A stretch of DNA of 50,031 nt from HGM12587 sp964602445 (GTDB lineage Bacteria > Bacillota > Clostridia > Lachnospirales > Lachnospiraceae), in NCBI GenBank assembly GCA_964602445.1, contig CAZRQV010000011.1, positions 1-50,031 on the forward strand, given 5' to 3'. Every line of letters starts with the position of its first letter. Positions within the stretch are counted from its first letter, which is position 1. Under the pieces are notes generated by a model. That model was not told where the DNA came from. It searched no databases and was given only the letters and a program-made list of their open reading frames with translations. Positions 9,098-19,100 of the stretch are shown in pieces. The position numbers and the translations under genes were made by a program.

Positions 9098-11617
9098 TTG
9101 AAGAAAATTGTTATTAAGATTATTACGATTGTGATGGCTTTTTTTGCAGGACTGGTATTCATGAGCTTTTACTATAATAAAGGAAATCTGGATATGACAG
9201 CCCATATGGCAGAAGCTACGCTGCCGATCTTATATTTTGCAAATGGAGAAGAGTATGTAAATCCGACCTATGGATATACAGGAGAGACAGATGCGTCCTG
9301 TATGCGCAATGCCATCGCACCGCTGGATGAACACAGGGTTTTGGAAATTGCATTGGAAAAATATAATGCAGAAATCAAAGGTGTCAGCTATGAAGTAAGA
9401 AGTATGGATATGGAGCGACTGATCCAAAATGGAGAAGTCGCAGATCTGAAGGATACCGGAGCATTTTTTACCGGAAGCATTAAGGTCAAAGATCTTTTAG
9501 AAGATGGGGAAGAATATCTGCTGATCTTTCATGTAACGCTAAAAGAGGACAAAGAGGTTCAGTATTTCAGCAGAATTACAAATTGTTCCTATGATCTGAT
9601 CGAAAACGGCACTGCATTTGCAAAAGATTTCCATAATGCAACCTTGGATGCAGAGAATGATTATCCGATCACCCAGTATTTGGAAACAGATACCTCCAGA
9701 AAGGATACGGATCTGGCTTATGTGGATATTCATTCTAAATATAAAACCGTTATCTGGAATGGGATGTCCGTAAAAGAACATCAGTCACCGGAGTTGACTT
9801 ATCTGGAATTGAAAGACGATGTGGTTTCGTTAAATCTGGATTATCAGGTTGTGTATGAAACGCCGGAAGGCGGACAGGAAACTTATCAGGTGAAAGATTA
9901 TTTCAGAATAAGAAGCACCAATATGCGTATGTATCTGCTGGACTATGAGCGAACTGCAGAACGGATCTTTTCCAGTGAAAATGATGTTTTTCAGGAAGAT
10001 CGTCTGAATCTGGGACTTCAGTGGAAAGAGATTTCCTATATGGCCAATGAAGAAGGCAGCGTTGTAAATTTTGTGGTGTCAGAAGAACTTTGGAGCTATG
10101 ACGTAGCACAAAATAAATTGTCGAAAGTATTTAGTTTTAAAGACGGCAATGATAAGCGCGGACTTCATGATGAATTTGATATTCAGCTGATCAACATGGA
10201 AGATTCCGGAAGTATGGATTTTATTGTAAAAGGTTATATGAACCGGGGGCGTCACGAAGGAGCGGTCGGAGTCGCGGTGATGCGTTATGACAGTCTGACC
10301 AATACGACGGAAGAACTTCTTTTTATCGAAAGTACCGAATGTGCAGATGTTTTGATTCAGTCGGTGGGAAAACTTCTGTATATCAGTTTTGATGATAAAA
10401 TGTATGTTTCAGCGTCCGGAAATGTTTATGCGGTGGATCTGAACATCAGAAGTGTGGAAACGATGGCAGAAAATCTTTCAGAAGGAAGTTATGTGATTTC
10501 CAGAGCAGGGGATATGCTTGCATGGCAGCATGGGGAAGATAACTATGCTTGTTCTGAAATCACTACAATGGATATGAAGACCGGAGTTCGCCACACGTAT
10601 ACGGCGGAGGCAGGGGAATATCTCCGTGCGTTGGCTTTTAATGGGGATGATTTTATTTATGGAGTCTGCAAAGAGTCTGACATCGCAGAAGATTTTTCTG
10701 GCGATACGCTGTTTCCCATGTATCAGGTCAAGATTGTAGACAGCAACGGTTCTGCTATCCGGGATTTTGATTATTTTTCAAAAAATAAATACGTAATCTC
10801 AGCGGACGTACAGAACAACAGGATCGATCTGCAGTGCGTTTCCAGAACTTCCGACGGTACGTATACGGAAGCATTGGCAGAAGCGATCACCAGTACAGAA
10901 GAAGAAATGGTCAGCACCATCGTTTTGACGGATCAGAAAGATGATCTGAAAAAGACAGAAAAAGTATTTCGGTTTGAGATTGCTGCTGCAGGAAAGAAAA
11001 AGGTTGTCGTTCCAAAACAGATCCTGTTTGAAGAAGACCGAACCATTGCCATGGAGAAAAATGAAGAGCAGTGCTATCATGCTTATGGAAAAGGAAAGGT
11101 GATCGGCATTTATGCAGAGCTGCGGGATGCAGCTGCAGCAGCTTATGAAGAAATGGGTGTAGTAACCGATCAGAGCGGACAAGTCGTTTGGGATCGGGGA
11201 GGTCGTAAGACCAGAGCAGTCTTAAGTCTGGCAGACGGCACCGAACCGATTGCAGCCGCAGACAGTCTGGAAGCCGGACTGCGCATCCTTCTGGAACAGG
11301 AAGGGATATATACGGATATCCGCAGTGCATTAGATGCAGGGAAAAGTCCGTATGAGATTCTGAAACAAAATTCGAAGATGCAGCCGGAAAATTTTACAGG
11401 TTGCAATCTTTCGTCAGTGTTGTATTATGTTAATAATGGAAACTATGTACTGGCTATGACAGAGGCATCCGGTGCAGAAATCATTACCGGTTATGATGCA
11501 CAGAATATTTATGTGCTGGAACCATTGACCGGTCAGGTAACGAAGATTGGGCAAAAAGATGTAGCAGAGCGATATGCGTCCTGCGGAAATGTATTCTTTG
11601 TTTTGCGGGAACCATAA
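9098..11617 (+). CDS. Large membrane-anchored extracytoplasmic protein of unknown function
   Basis: An 839-residue protein starting with TTG (GAGGAG eight nt upstream). A basic N-terminus and one hydrophobic segment (about residues 6-25) suggest a signal anchor. The rest is acidic and beta-rich, with repeated Y-V/Y-L-D strands and G-D turns that could form a propeller-like domain. I see no catalytic motif. It closely follows the methyltransferase gene, so both may share a transcript. I do not recognise the family; surface display is inference. Confidence 0.7.
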   Translation: MKKIVIKIITIVMAFFAGLVFMSFYYNKGNLDMTAHMAEATLPILYFANGEEYVNPTYGYTGETDASCMRNAIAPLDEHRVLEIALEKYNAEIKGVSYEVRSMDMERLIQNGEVADLKDTGAFFTGSIKVKDLLEDGEEYLLIFHVTLKEDKEVQYFSRITNCSYDLIENGTAFAKDFHNATLDAENDYPITQYLETDTSRKDTDLAYVDIHSKYKTVIWNGMSVKEHQSPELTYLELKDDVVSLNLDYQVVYETPEGGQETYQVKDYFRIRSTNMRMYLLDYERTAERIFSSENDVFQEDRLNLGLQWKEISYMANEEGSVVNFVVSEELWSYDVAQNKLSKVFSFKDGNDKRGLHDEFDIQLINMEDSGSMDFIVKGYMNRGRHEGAVGVAVMRYDSLTNTTEELLFIESTECADVLIQSVGKLLYISFDDKMYVSASGNVYAVDLNIRSVETMAENLSEGSYVISRAGDMLAWQHGEDNYACSEITTMDMKTGVRHTYTAEAGEYLRALAFNGDDFIYGVCKESDIAEDFSGDTLFPMYQVKIVDSNGSAIRDFDYFSKNKYVISADVQNNRIDLQCVSRTSDGTYTEALAEAITSTEEEMVSTIVLTDQKDDLKKTEKVFRFEIAAAGKKKVVVPKQILFEEDRTIAMEKNEEQCYHAYGKGKVIGIYAELRDAAAAAYEEMGVVTDQSGQVVWDRGGRKTRAVLSLADGTEPIAAADSLEAGLRILLEQEGIYTDIRSALDAGKSPYEILKQNSKMQPENFTGCNLSSVLYYVNNGNYVLAMTEASGAEIITGYDAQNIYVLEPLTGQVTKIGQKDVAERYASCGNVFFVLREP

Positions 11618-11687
11618 AAAACCGCAACTAAAATGGCAGATGCCTTAATCTGTAGCAAAAGATTTTATAAAAATGGAGGAAATGAAA

Positions 11688-11945
11688 ATGACATTTGAAT
11701 ACAAAACAAGAGGTGTATGTGCAAATCTGATCAAATTTGATCTGGACGGCGATGTGGTAACAAACGTATCTTTTAACGGAGGCTGCAACGGTAACTTAAA
11801 AGCAGTCAGCAAACTGGTCAACGGAATGACCGTAGAACAGATCGAAGGATATTTAAAAGGAAATACCTGCGGTCCAAGAGATACTTCCTGTGCAGATCAG
11901 CTGGCAAGAGCTGTCAGAGCAGCATACGAAGAAGCAAATAAGTAA
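11688..11945 (+). CDS. TSCPD domain protein (TIGR03905 type)
   Basis: An 85-residue protein carrying the TSCPD domain. Its cysteines are placed as in the zinc-binding C-terminus of class II ribonucleotide reductases (VCANLI, GGCNGN, TCGPRDTSCADQLA). The function of stand-alone TSCPD proteins is unclear. An in-frame ATG at 11673 overlaps the GGAGG ribosome-binding site, so ATG 11688 is chosen. The HAD gene follows after 14 nt. Confidence 0.85.
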   Translation: MTFEYKTRGVCANLIKFDLDGDVVTNVSFNGGCNGNLKAVSKLVNGMTVEQIEGYLKGNTCGPRDTSCADQLARAVRAAYEEANK

Positions 11946-11959
11946 AAACGGTGGTTTTT

Positions 11960-12592
11960 ATGGATTGTATTATCTTGGATATTGACGGAACTTTGTGGGA
12001 TACGACTCCTGTGGTGGCAAAGGCCTGGGGAGAAGCGTTAGAGGGACATGAGGAAGTTGTATGGAGACCGACGCCGGACAATTTGAAAAAGCTGTTTGGG
12101 CGGCCAATGTGGGCGATCGCTGCCGCTGTTTTTCCGGAACTTTCCCCAGAAGAACAAATGAAACTGATGGATCATTGCTGTAAATATGAGGAAGAAGCAC
12201 TGAAAAAAACACCGGGGACGGTGTTTGAGGGCGTTGTAGAAACCATCAGAGAATTGTCTAAAATATATAAAATCTGTATCGTAAGTAATTGTCAGGCGGG
12301 ATATATTGAGCTGACCATGGACAGGCTGGGAATCCGTGATGTGGTCACGGATTTTGAATGTCCCGGATACACCGGACTTCCCAAAGGGGAAAACTGCCGT
12401 TTGGTCATGGAACGAAATGGTTTTCAATCTGCAGTTTATGTGGGCGATACCCAGGGAGATGCGGAAGCGGCTGCTTTTGCAGGCATTCCGTTTGTGTATT
12501 GCTCCTACGGATTCGGTACGCCGGAAACTTACGATCATAAGATTGGGAAATTTTCGGAATTAACGGAACTGGTGCGTTCTTTAAGTTCATAA
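11960..12592 (+). CDS. HAD-superfamily hydrolase (phosphoglycolate phosphatase-like)
   Basis: A 210-residue HAD phosphatase. Motif I is DIDGTLWDT with the nucleophile and acid aspartates, motif II is IVSNCQ, motif III is the lysine in GLPKGEN, and motif IV is VGDTQGD. A helical cap lies between motifs I and II (subclass I), as in phosphoglycolate phosphatase/beta-phosphoglucomutase relatives. The substrate cannot be told from sequence. ATG 11960 is preferred to an upstream GTG at 11951. Confidence 0.85.
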   Translation: MDCIILDIDGTLWDTTPVVAKAWGEALEGHEEVVWRPTPDNLKKLFGRPMWAIAAAVFPELSPEEQMKLMDHCCKYEEEALKKTPGTVFEGVVETIRELSKIYKICIVSNCQAGYIELTMDRLGIRDVVTDFECPGYTGLPKGENCRLVMERNGFQSAVYVGDTQGDAEAAAFAGIPFVYCSYGFGTPETYDHKIGKFSELTELVRSLSS

Positions 12593-12607
12593 GGAAATTG
12601 AAAGAAG

Positions 12608-12657
12608 AAGACCTGATATTGGGAAGGCTGAATGGAATCCTGATATCAGGTCTTTTT
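12608..12657 (+). terminator. Terminator after the HAD gene
   Basis: AAGACCTGATAT (12608-12619) pairs perfectly with ATATCAGGTCTT (12643-12654), followed by TTT. The loop is 23 nt. The A-rich 5' side means it could also work on the other strand. Confidence 0.8.
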
Positions 12658-12757
12658 AAGTAAGGTTTTGCGGAAAAATCATGCAAAATAAACAGGAATC
12701 ATGAGGGAATCTTTTAAGAAATGTTCAGATTTCCCTAAGGAATTGTTAGGAAAAGTG

Positions 12758-12766
12758 TGTTATACT
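12758..12766 (+). promoter_or_regulatory. Extended -10 promoter for sfsA-mutY-glycosyltransferase
   Basis: TGTTATACT forms an extended -10 (TGn plus TATACT at 12761-12766), 20 nt before the sfsA start codon. No good -35 is seen, as is common for extended -10 promoters. Confidence 0.45.
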
Positions 12767-12786
12767 CCTAAGGAGTGAGGAAATCT

Positions 12787-13467
12787 ATGAAATACTTAAA
12801 TATGGAACAGGCACTTTTTCAGGAACGTCCCAATCGTTTCATTGCCTATGTAGAAACAGAATACGGAAGAGAACTCTGTCATGTAAAAAATACAGGCAGA
12901 TGTAAAGAACTTTTGACACCGGATGCAGTGGTTTATGTTCAAAGAAATGACAATCCTGCCAGAAAAACAAAACTGGATCTGATTGGTGTGAAAAAGGGGG
13001 ACTATTTGATCAATATGGATTCTCAGGCACCCAATGGAGCCGTGAAAGAATGGCTGCAGGCGGGAAATCTGTTTTCGAAAGATGCGAAAATCTATCAGGA
13101 ACGAACCTATGGAGAGTCCCGTTTTGATTTTTACATTGAAGATGGAGATCGTAAGATCTTTATGGAAGTTAAGGGCGTTACTTTAGAAGAAGATGGGGTA
13201 TGCCGTTTTCCGGATGCTCCCACAGAACGGGGAGTGAAACATATCAGAGAACTGATCCGATGCATGGAAGATGGGTATGAAGCATATCTTCTGTTTGTGA
13301 TCCAGATGAGTCCGGTAAAATATTTGGAGCCGAATGACAGAACTCATAAAGCCTTTGGAGATGCTTTGCGGGAAGCTGCCAAAGCAGGGGTTCATGTGAT
13401 GGCGAGAGACTGTCGGATTGAGACAGATAGTATTGAAATCATGAATGAAGTTGAGGTTAGATTATAA
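12787..13467 (+). CDS. sfsA: SfsA family DNA/RNA nuclease
   Basis: A 226-residue SfsA protein. It has the N-terminal OB-like part (RFIAYVE, HVKNTGRCKELL) and the PD-(D/E)XK-like nuclease core (SRFDFYIE, FMEVKGVTL, FPDAPTERGVKH). SfsA was named for sugar fermentation stimulation in Escherichia coli and is now seen as a nucleic-acid-binding nuclease-like protein. GAGG lies six nt before ATG 12787; an upstream GTG at 12775 is less likely. Its TAA overlaps the ATG of mutY by one base. Confidence 0.93.
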   Translation: MKYLNMEQALFQERPNRFIAYVETEYGRELCHVKNTGRCKELLTPDAVVYVQRNDNPARKTKLDLIGVKKGDYLINMDSQAPNGAVKEWLQAGNLFSKDAKIYQERTYGESRFDFYIEDGDRKIFMEVKGVTLEEDGVCRFPDAPTERGVKHIRELIRCMEDGYEAYLLFVIQMSPVKYLEPNDRTHKAFGDALREAAKAGVHVMARDCRIETDSIEIMNEVEVRL

Positions 13468-14522
13468 TGCTGGAAGAGATCACAGTTCCGCTTTTGGAAT
13501 GGTATGACAGACAAAAACGTATTCTGCCATGGCGCAGTGATCCGTCTCCGTATCGTGTATGGGTGTCGGAGATCATGCTGCAGCAGACGAGAGTGGAAGC
13601 AGTAAAACCTTATTTTGCCCGATTTATGGAAGCACTTCCTACAGTAACAGCACTGGCAGAATGTCCGGAACAGGAACTTTTAAAGTTATGGGAAGGCTTA
13701 GGGTATTATAACAGGGTGCGGAATCTGCAGAAAGCCGCTCAGGTGCTGGTGGAAGAATCCGGCGGAGAGATTCCGGCAGAATATGAAAAACTGCTGCAGT
13801 TACCGGGGATTGGGAAGTATACGGCCGGTGCCATTGCTTCGATCGCATTCGGAATCCCTGTACCGGCAGTGGACGGAAATGTACTTCGGGTGATCACCAG
13901 ACTGACAGCAGATGAAAGCGATATCGCGAAAGATTCTGTAAAACAGGAAATTTCTGAAAAAGTACAGAAGATCATTCCAAAGGATAGAGCAGGAGATTTT
14001 AATCAGGCACTGATCGAGCTTGGTGCCATTGTATGTGTGCCGAATGGAATGGCAAAGTGCAGTGAATGTCCGGTGGCACATTTGTGTGAGGCAAAAAAAC
14101 AGGACAAGATTATGGAACTGCCGAAAAAAGCGGCGAAGAAACCACGGGTTGTGGAAAAAAAGACCATTCTTGTGATCAAGGACGGAGAAAAAGTGGCAAT
14201 CAGAAAACGTCCGAAAAAAGGACTTTTGGCAGGCTTATATGAACTTCCGAATGTGGAGGGAGAGCTGTCGGAAGATGAGGTGCTTCGGCTGGTAAAATCT
14301 TATGCGCTGGCACCGTTGTTTATTAAAAAGCTGGAAAATGCAAAGCACATTTTTACACATAAAGAGTGGCATATGACCGGATATGCGGTTCGGGTAGAAG
14401 AACTGGAAAAGGAAACCGAAGGAATGTTGTTTGTGGATATGGAAACGATGAAAAGTAAATATCCGATTCCATCCGCTTTTGAGGCCTATGCAAAGCATAT
14501 GAACAGAGAGGAGAAAAAATGA
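13467..14522 (+). CDS. mutY: A/G-specific adenine glycosylase MutY
   Basis: A 351-residue base-excision repair glycosylase that removes adenine opposite 8-oxoguanine. Seen are the catalytic glutamate in SEIMLQQTRVE, the helix-hairpin-helix LPGIGKYTAGAI, the catalytic aspartate in VDGNVLRV, and a [4Fe-4S] cluster motif (C-x7-C-x2-C-x5-C, within CVPNGMAKCSECPVAHLC). The C-terminal NUDIX-like domain reads out 8-oxoG. It overlaps sfsA by 1 nt and the following glycosyltransferase by 4 nt. Confidence 0.95.
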   Translation: MLEEITVPLLEWYDRQKRILPWRSDPSPYRVWVSEIMLQQTRVEAVKPYFARFMEALPTVTALAECPEQELLKLWEGLGYYNRVRNLQKAAQVLVEESGGEIPAEYEKLLQLPGIGKYTAGAIASIAFGIPVPAVDGNVLRVITRLTADESDIAKDSVKQEISEKVQKIIPKDRAGDFNQALIELGAIVCVPNGMAKCSECPVAHLCEAKKQDKIMELPKKAAKKPRVVEKKTILVIKDGEKVAIRKRPKKGLLAGLYELPNVEGELSEDEVLRLVKSYALAPLFIKKLENAKHIFTHKEWHMTGYAVRVEELEKETEGMLFVDMETMKSKYPIPSAFEAYAKHMNREEKK

Positions 14523-15535
14523 AGTTATTATCAGTTGCAATTCCGTCCTATAATTCGGAATCTTATATGAGAAATTGTATTGAATCACTGCTGCCTGGTG
14601 GAGAAGATGTAGAGATCATCATCGTAAATGACGGTTCGAAAGATGGAACCGCAGCCATTGCAGAAGAATATGCGGCCAAATATCCGACGATCGTAAAAGC
14701 TGTACATCAGGAAAACGGCGGACATGGAGAAGCAGTCAATGCAGGAATCCGCAATGCCACAGGATTGTATTATAAAGTCGTAGACAGCGATGACTGGGTG
14801 AACAAAGATGCTTATTTAAAGATTTTAAAAACGTTAGCCGATCTGGTGAAATCCGGTGATATGGTAGATATGTTCATCAGCAACTATGTATATGAAAAAG
14901 AAGGAAAAAAACATAAAAAAGTCATGCAGTATCGTTCTGCATTTCCGGTGAACAAAGTATTTACCTGGAATGATGTAAAATTCCTTCATGTAGGACAGTA
15001 TATTTTAATGCATTCTGTCATCTATCGTACCCAGATGCTGAAAGATTGTGCATTAGAGCTGCCGAAACATACCTTCTATGTGGATAACATTTATGTATAT
15101 CATCCATTGCCATACGTAAAGAAAATGTACTATATGGATGTGAATTTCTACAGATACTATATCGGAAGAGAAGGTCAGTCCGTACAGGAACAGGTCATGA
15201 TCGGGCGGATCGACCAGCAGCTGAGAGTTACGAAGCTGATCATTGATGACTGTGATGTATGGAAATTAAAAAATAAAAAACTTCGTAATTATATGATCAG
15301 TTATGTGGAAATCATGATGACCGTTTCTTCTATTTTAGCGATCCGCTCTAAGGCAGAAGAAAATCTGGCGAAGAAAAAAGAACTTTGGCAGTATTTGAAA
15401 GCAAAAGATGTGAGACTTTACCACCGTATCCGCAGAAGTGTGATGGGAAATACGATGAATCTGCCGGGCAAAGGCGGACGCAAGATTTCTGTAGCAGCTT
15501 ATAAGATTGCTCAGATGGTGGTTGGATTTAATTAA
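14519..15535 (+). CDS. Family 2 glycosyltransferase
   Basis: A 338-residue GT-A fold enzyme. Visible are the N-terminal nucleotide-binding SVAIPSYNSESYM, VNDGSKDGT and the metal-binding DSDD in KVVDSDDWVN. There is no membrane segment, so it is probably cytoplasmic or peripheral and acts on a cell-surface glycan or lipid. Donor and acceptor cannot be predicted. It starts within the end of mutY (ATGA overlap). Confidence 0.88.
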   Translation: MKLLSVAIPSYNSESYMRNCIESLLPGGEDVEIIIVNDGSKDGTAAIAEEYAAKYPTIVKAVHQENGGHGEAVNAGIRNATGLYYKVVDSDDWVNKDAYLKILKTLADLVKSGDMVDMFISNYVYEKEGKKHKKVMQYRSAFPVNKVFTWNDVKFLHVGQYILMHSVIYRTQMLKDCALELPKHTFYVDNIYVYHPLPYVKKMYYMDVNFYRYYIGREGQSVQEQVMIGRIDQQLRVTKLIIDDCDVWKLKNKKLRNYMISYVEIMMTVSSILAIRSKAEENLAKKKELWQYLKAKDVRLYHRIRRSVMGNTMNLPGKGGRKISVAAYKIAQMVVGFN

Positions 15536-15610
15536 ACAGATCGGGCTGTGCTTTTCCCAAAGGTGCAGGATGATGAGAGATTAGAATTTTCAGAGCAGAA
15601 AGAGGTAATT

Positions 15611-16180
15611 ATGTATATTATTGCAGGACTTGGAAATCCTACAAAACAATATGAAAATACAAGACATAATGCAGGATTTTGTGTCATAGATTATTTATCG
15701 GAAAAGTATCAGATTCCGGTAAAACAGGCAGGCTATAAAGCCTTATATGGAAGCGGATACATCGAAGGACAGAAAGTCCTCCTTTTAAAACCGCAGACGT
15801 TTATGAATTTGAGCGGTGAAAGTGTTCGTGCAGCAATGGATTTTTACAAGATCGATCCGGAAGAAGAACTGATCGTTGTGTATGATGACATTTCCTTAGA
15901 TCCGGGTCAGCTTCGTGTTCGCGGAAAAGGAAGTGCCGGCGGCCATAATGGAATCAAAAATATCATTCTTCATACCGGCGGTCAGAAATTCCCGCGTGTC
16001 AGAGTCGGCGTAGGTCAGAAACCGGAAGGGTATGATCTGGCAGACTATGTACTGGGACATTTTTCAAAAGAAGATCAGAAATTGATGGACGAAGCATTTC
16101 AGGAAGCAGGTAACGCAGTGGCAGCCATCGTAACAGAAGGGATCGATGTGGCCATGAACAAGTTCAACGGGAAGAAATAA
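15611..16180 (+). CDS. pth: Peptidyl-tRNA hydrolase
   Basis: A 189-residue enzyme that frees tRNA from stalled peptidyl-tRNA. Family motifs GLGNPTKQYENTRHNAGF (catalytic His in RHN), KPQTFMNLSG and VVYDDISLDPG are clear. The frame is open upstream to 15548, but the family start (MYIIAGLGNP) is ATG 15611, preceded by AAAGAGG. mfd begins 2 nt after the stop, the usual pth-mfd pairing of Firmicutes. Confidence 0.97.
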   Translation: MYIIAGLGNPTKQYENTRHNAGFCVIDYLSEKYQIPVKQAGYKALYGSGYIEGQKVLLLKPQTFMNLSGESVRAAMDFYKIDPEEELIVVYDDISLDPGQLRVRGKGSAGGHNGIKNIILHTGGQKFPRVRVGVGQKPEGYDLADYVLGHFSKEDQKLMDEAFQEAGNAVAAIVTEGIDVAMNKFNGKK

Positions 16181-16182
16181 CA

Positions 16183-19100
16183 ATGAAAAGTTTAACAGCT
16201 CCATTAAAGCAGCTGGAGGTACTCTCCATAGCAACAGAAAAACTGAATCGGGAAACAGGGGTCCAGCTGCTGACCGGCTGTATGGATTCTCAGAAAACCC
16301 ATCTGGCCTATGCCATGGGGGAAACATTCCAAAAGAAACTGATCGTAACTTACAGTGAACTAAAAGCAAAGGAAATCTTTGAAGAATACAGGATCTTCAG
16401 TAAAGAAGTATATCTGTATCCGGCAAAAGATTTTCTCTTTTTTCATGCAGATATTCAGGGGAAACTTCTGGAAGAGCAGCGAATGCAGGCACTTCGGGCG
16501 TTGATGGAACAGGAGAATGTAACTGTCATTACGACCATTGACGGCTGTATGGGAAAAGTAAAGCCTTTGCAGGAACTGAAGGATCAGGTGCTTACCATTG
16601 ACATGGAAAGTATCATTGAACTGGAAGCACTGAAAATACTTTTAACTAACATGGGTTATGAACGTGAAGGTCAGGTAGAGGCAAAGGGACAGTTTTCCAT
16701 CCGCGGAGGAATCATTGATATTTTTCCGTTGACAGAAGAGGTACCGGTGCGAATCGAGCTTTGGGATGAAGAAGTAGATTCCATCCGAAGTTTTGATGCG
16801 GAAAGCCAGCGTTCCATTGAAAATCTGGACAGTGTCAGAATTTATCCGGCCAAAGAACCGGAAGCGGCGGTTTCCGGACAGTGGATCAGTTTTTTAGATT
16901 ATTTTTCAGGTCATGACAGTGTGGTCTTTTTAGATGAACCAAATCGTCTGGCAGAAAAAGCAGATACCGTAGAAAAAGAATTTTCAGAAAGCGTGTGCAA
17001 TCGCATTGCACAGGGTAAGGCAGCTCCGGAGGAAGCTCATTTGGTGTCCGGAGCGGCACAGGTATTTGCAGAATTAGAAAAATGCCACAGTGCAGCCTTT
17101 TGTATGCTGGATACAAAATTGAGGGAATTATCGGTACGGAACCGGTTTGCGCTGGAAGTCAAAGGAATCAACAGCTATCAGAACAGCTTTGAACTTTTGA
17201 CCAAAGATTTAAAACGGTGGAAAAAAGAAAAATACAGAACCGTTCTTTTGTGTTCTTCCAGAACAAGAGCCAAACGTCTGGCACAGGATCTGCAGGAGGA
17301 AGGGCTGAATGCTTTTTATACGGAAGAAGAAAACCGTGTGGCAAGTCCAAGCGAGATCGTGGTTCTTTACGGTAATGTAAAGCAGGGCTATGAATATCCG
17401 TTGCTGAAATTTGCCGTTCTTTCAGAAACGGATATTTTCGGCAGTGAAAAAAAGAAAAAGAAGAAAAAACAGACCCGATATGAAGGACAGAAGATTCAGA
17501 GTTTTTCGGAATTGTCCATAGGAGATTATGTAGTTCATGAAAATCATGGGCTTGGAATCTATAAAGGGATCGAAAAAGTAGAAGTTGAGAAAAAGTTAAA
17601 AGATTATATCAAGATTGAATATGCAGGAGGCGGAAATCTGTATATTCTGGCTACCCAGTTGGAAACATTGCAGAAATACGCTTCTGCGGATGCTAAGAAG
17701 CCGAAGCTGAATAAATTAGGCGGCAGTGAGTGGAACCGTACCAAAACGAAAGTCCGTACTGCGGTACAGGATATTGCAAAGGATTTGGTTGCATTGTATG
17801 CGGCAAGAGCGGAACGAAACGGATTTGTCTACGGGGAAGATACGGTCTGGCAGAGAGAATTCGAAGAAATGTTTCCATTTGAGGAAACAGAAGATCAGAT
17901 GGCGGCCATCGAAGATACGAAACGGGATATGGAAAGCACAAAGATCATGGATCGACTGATCTGCGGAGATGTAGGCTACGGAAAAACAGAAATTGCCATT
18001 CGTGCAGCATTTAAAGCAGTTCAGGAAAATAAGCAGGTGGTGTATCTGGTGCCGACCACCATTCTGGCACAGCAGCATTATAATACGTTTGTCCAGCGAA
18101 TGAAAGAATTCCCTGTTCGTGTAGATCTTTTGTGCAGATTCAGAACACCGGCACAGCAGAAAAAGACACTGGAAGATCTGAAAAAAGGTCTGGTGGATAT
18201 TGTGATCGGTACCCACAGAGTTCTTTCGAAAGATGTATGTTATAAAGATCTGGGTCTCCTTATCATTGACGAAGAGCAGCGGTTTGGAGTTACACATAAA
18301 GAGAAGATCAAAAAATTAAAAGAAAATATTGATGTACTGACGCTGACTGCAACACCGATTCCGAGAACGCTTCATATGAGTCTGATCGGAATCCGTGATA
18401 TGAGTGTTTTGGAAGAAGCACCTCAGGAACGTCTTCCAATTCAGACTTATGTAATGGAATATGAAGATGAAATGGTTCGTGCAGCCATTCACAGGGAGCT
18501 TGCCAGAGGCGGACAGGTTTATTTTGTATATAACAGAGTCAATACCATTGCAGATATGGCGGCTCACATTGAAAAGCTGGTTCCGGAAGCGAATATTACG
18601 TATGCCCATGGGCAGATGAGTGAAAAGGAACTGGAAAAGAAGATGTATGAATTTATTTCCGGGGAAACGGATGTATTGGTGTCTACGACCATTATCGAGA
18701 CGGGACTGGACATTTCTAATGTCAATACGATGATCATTTTTGATGCAGATCAGATGGGGCTGTCTCAGCTGTATCAGCTGCGCGGTCGTGTAGGACGTTC
18801 GAATCGGACGGCCTATGCATTTTTACTCTACCGGAAAGGGAAATATCTGACGGAAGTAGCAGAAAAACGTCTTCATGCCATTCGGGAATTTACGGATTTG
18901 GGGAGCGGGTTTAAGATTGCCATGCGAGATTTGGAAATCCGCGGTGCCGGCAATCTGCTGGGAGCAGAACAGCATGGTCATATGCAGGCGGTAGGCTACG
19001 ATCTGTATTGCAAGATGCTGAATGAAGCGGTCAAAGATCTGAAAGGTACGGCAAAAGTAGAAGACCGTTATGAAACGGTGGTGGATTTGGAAACCGATGC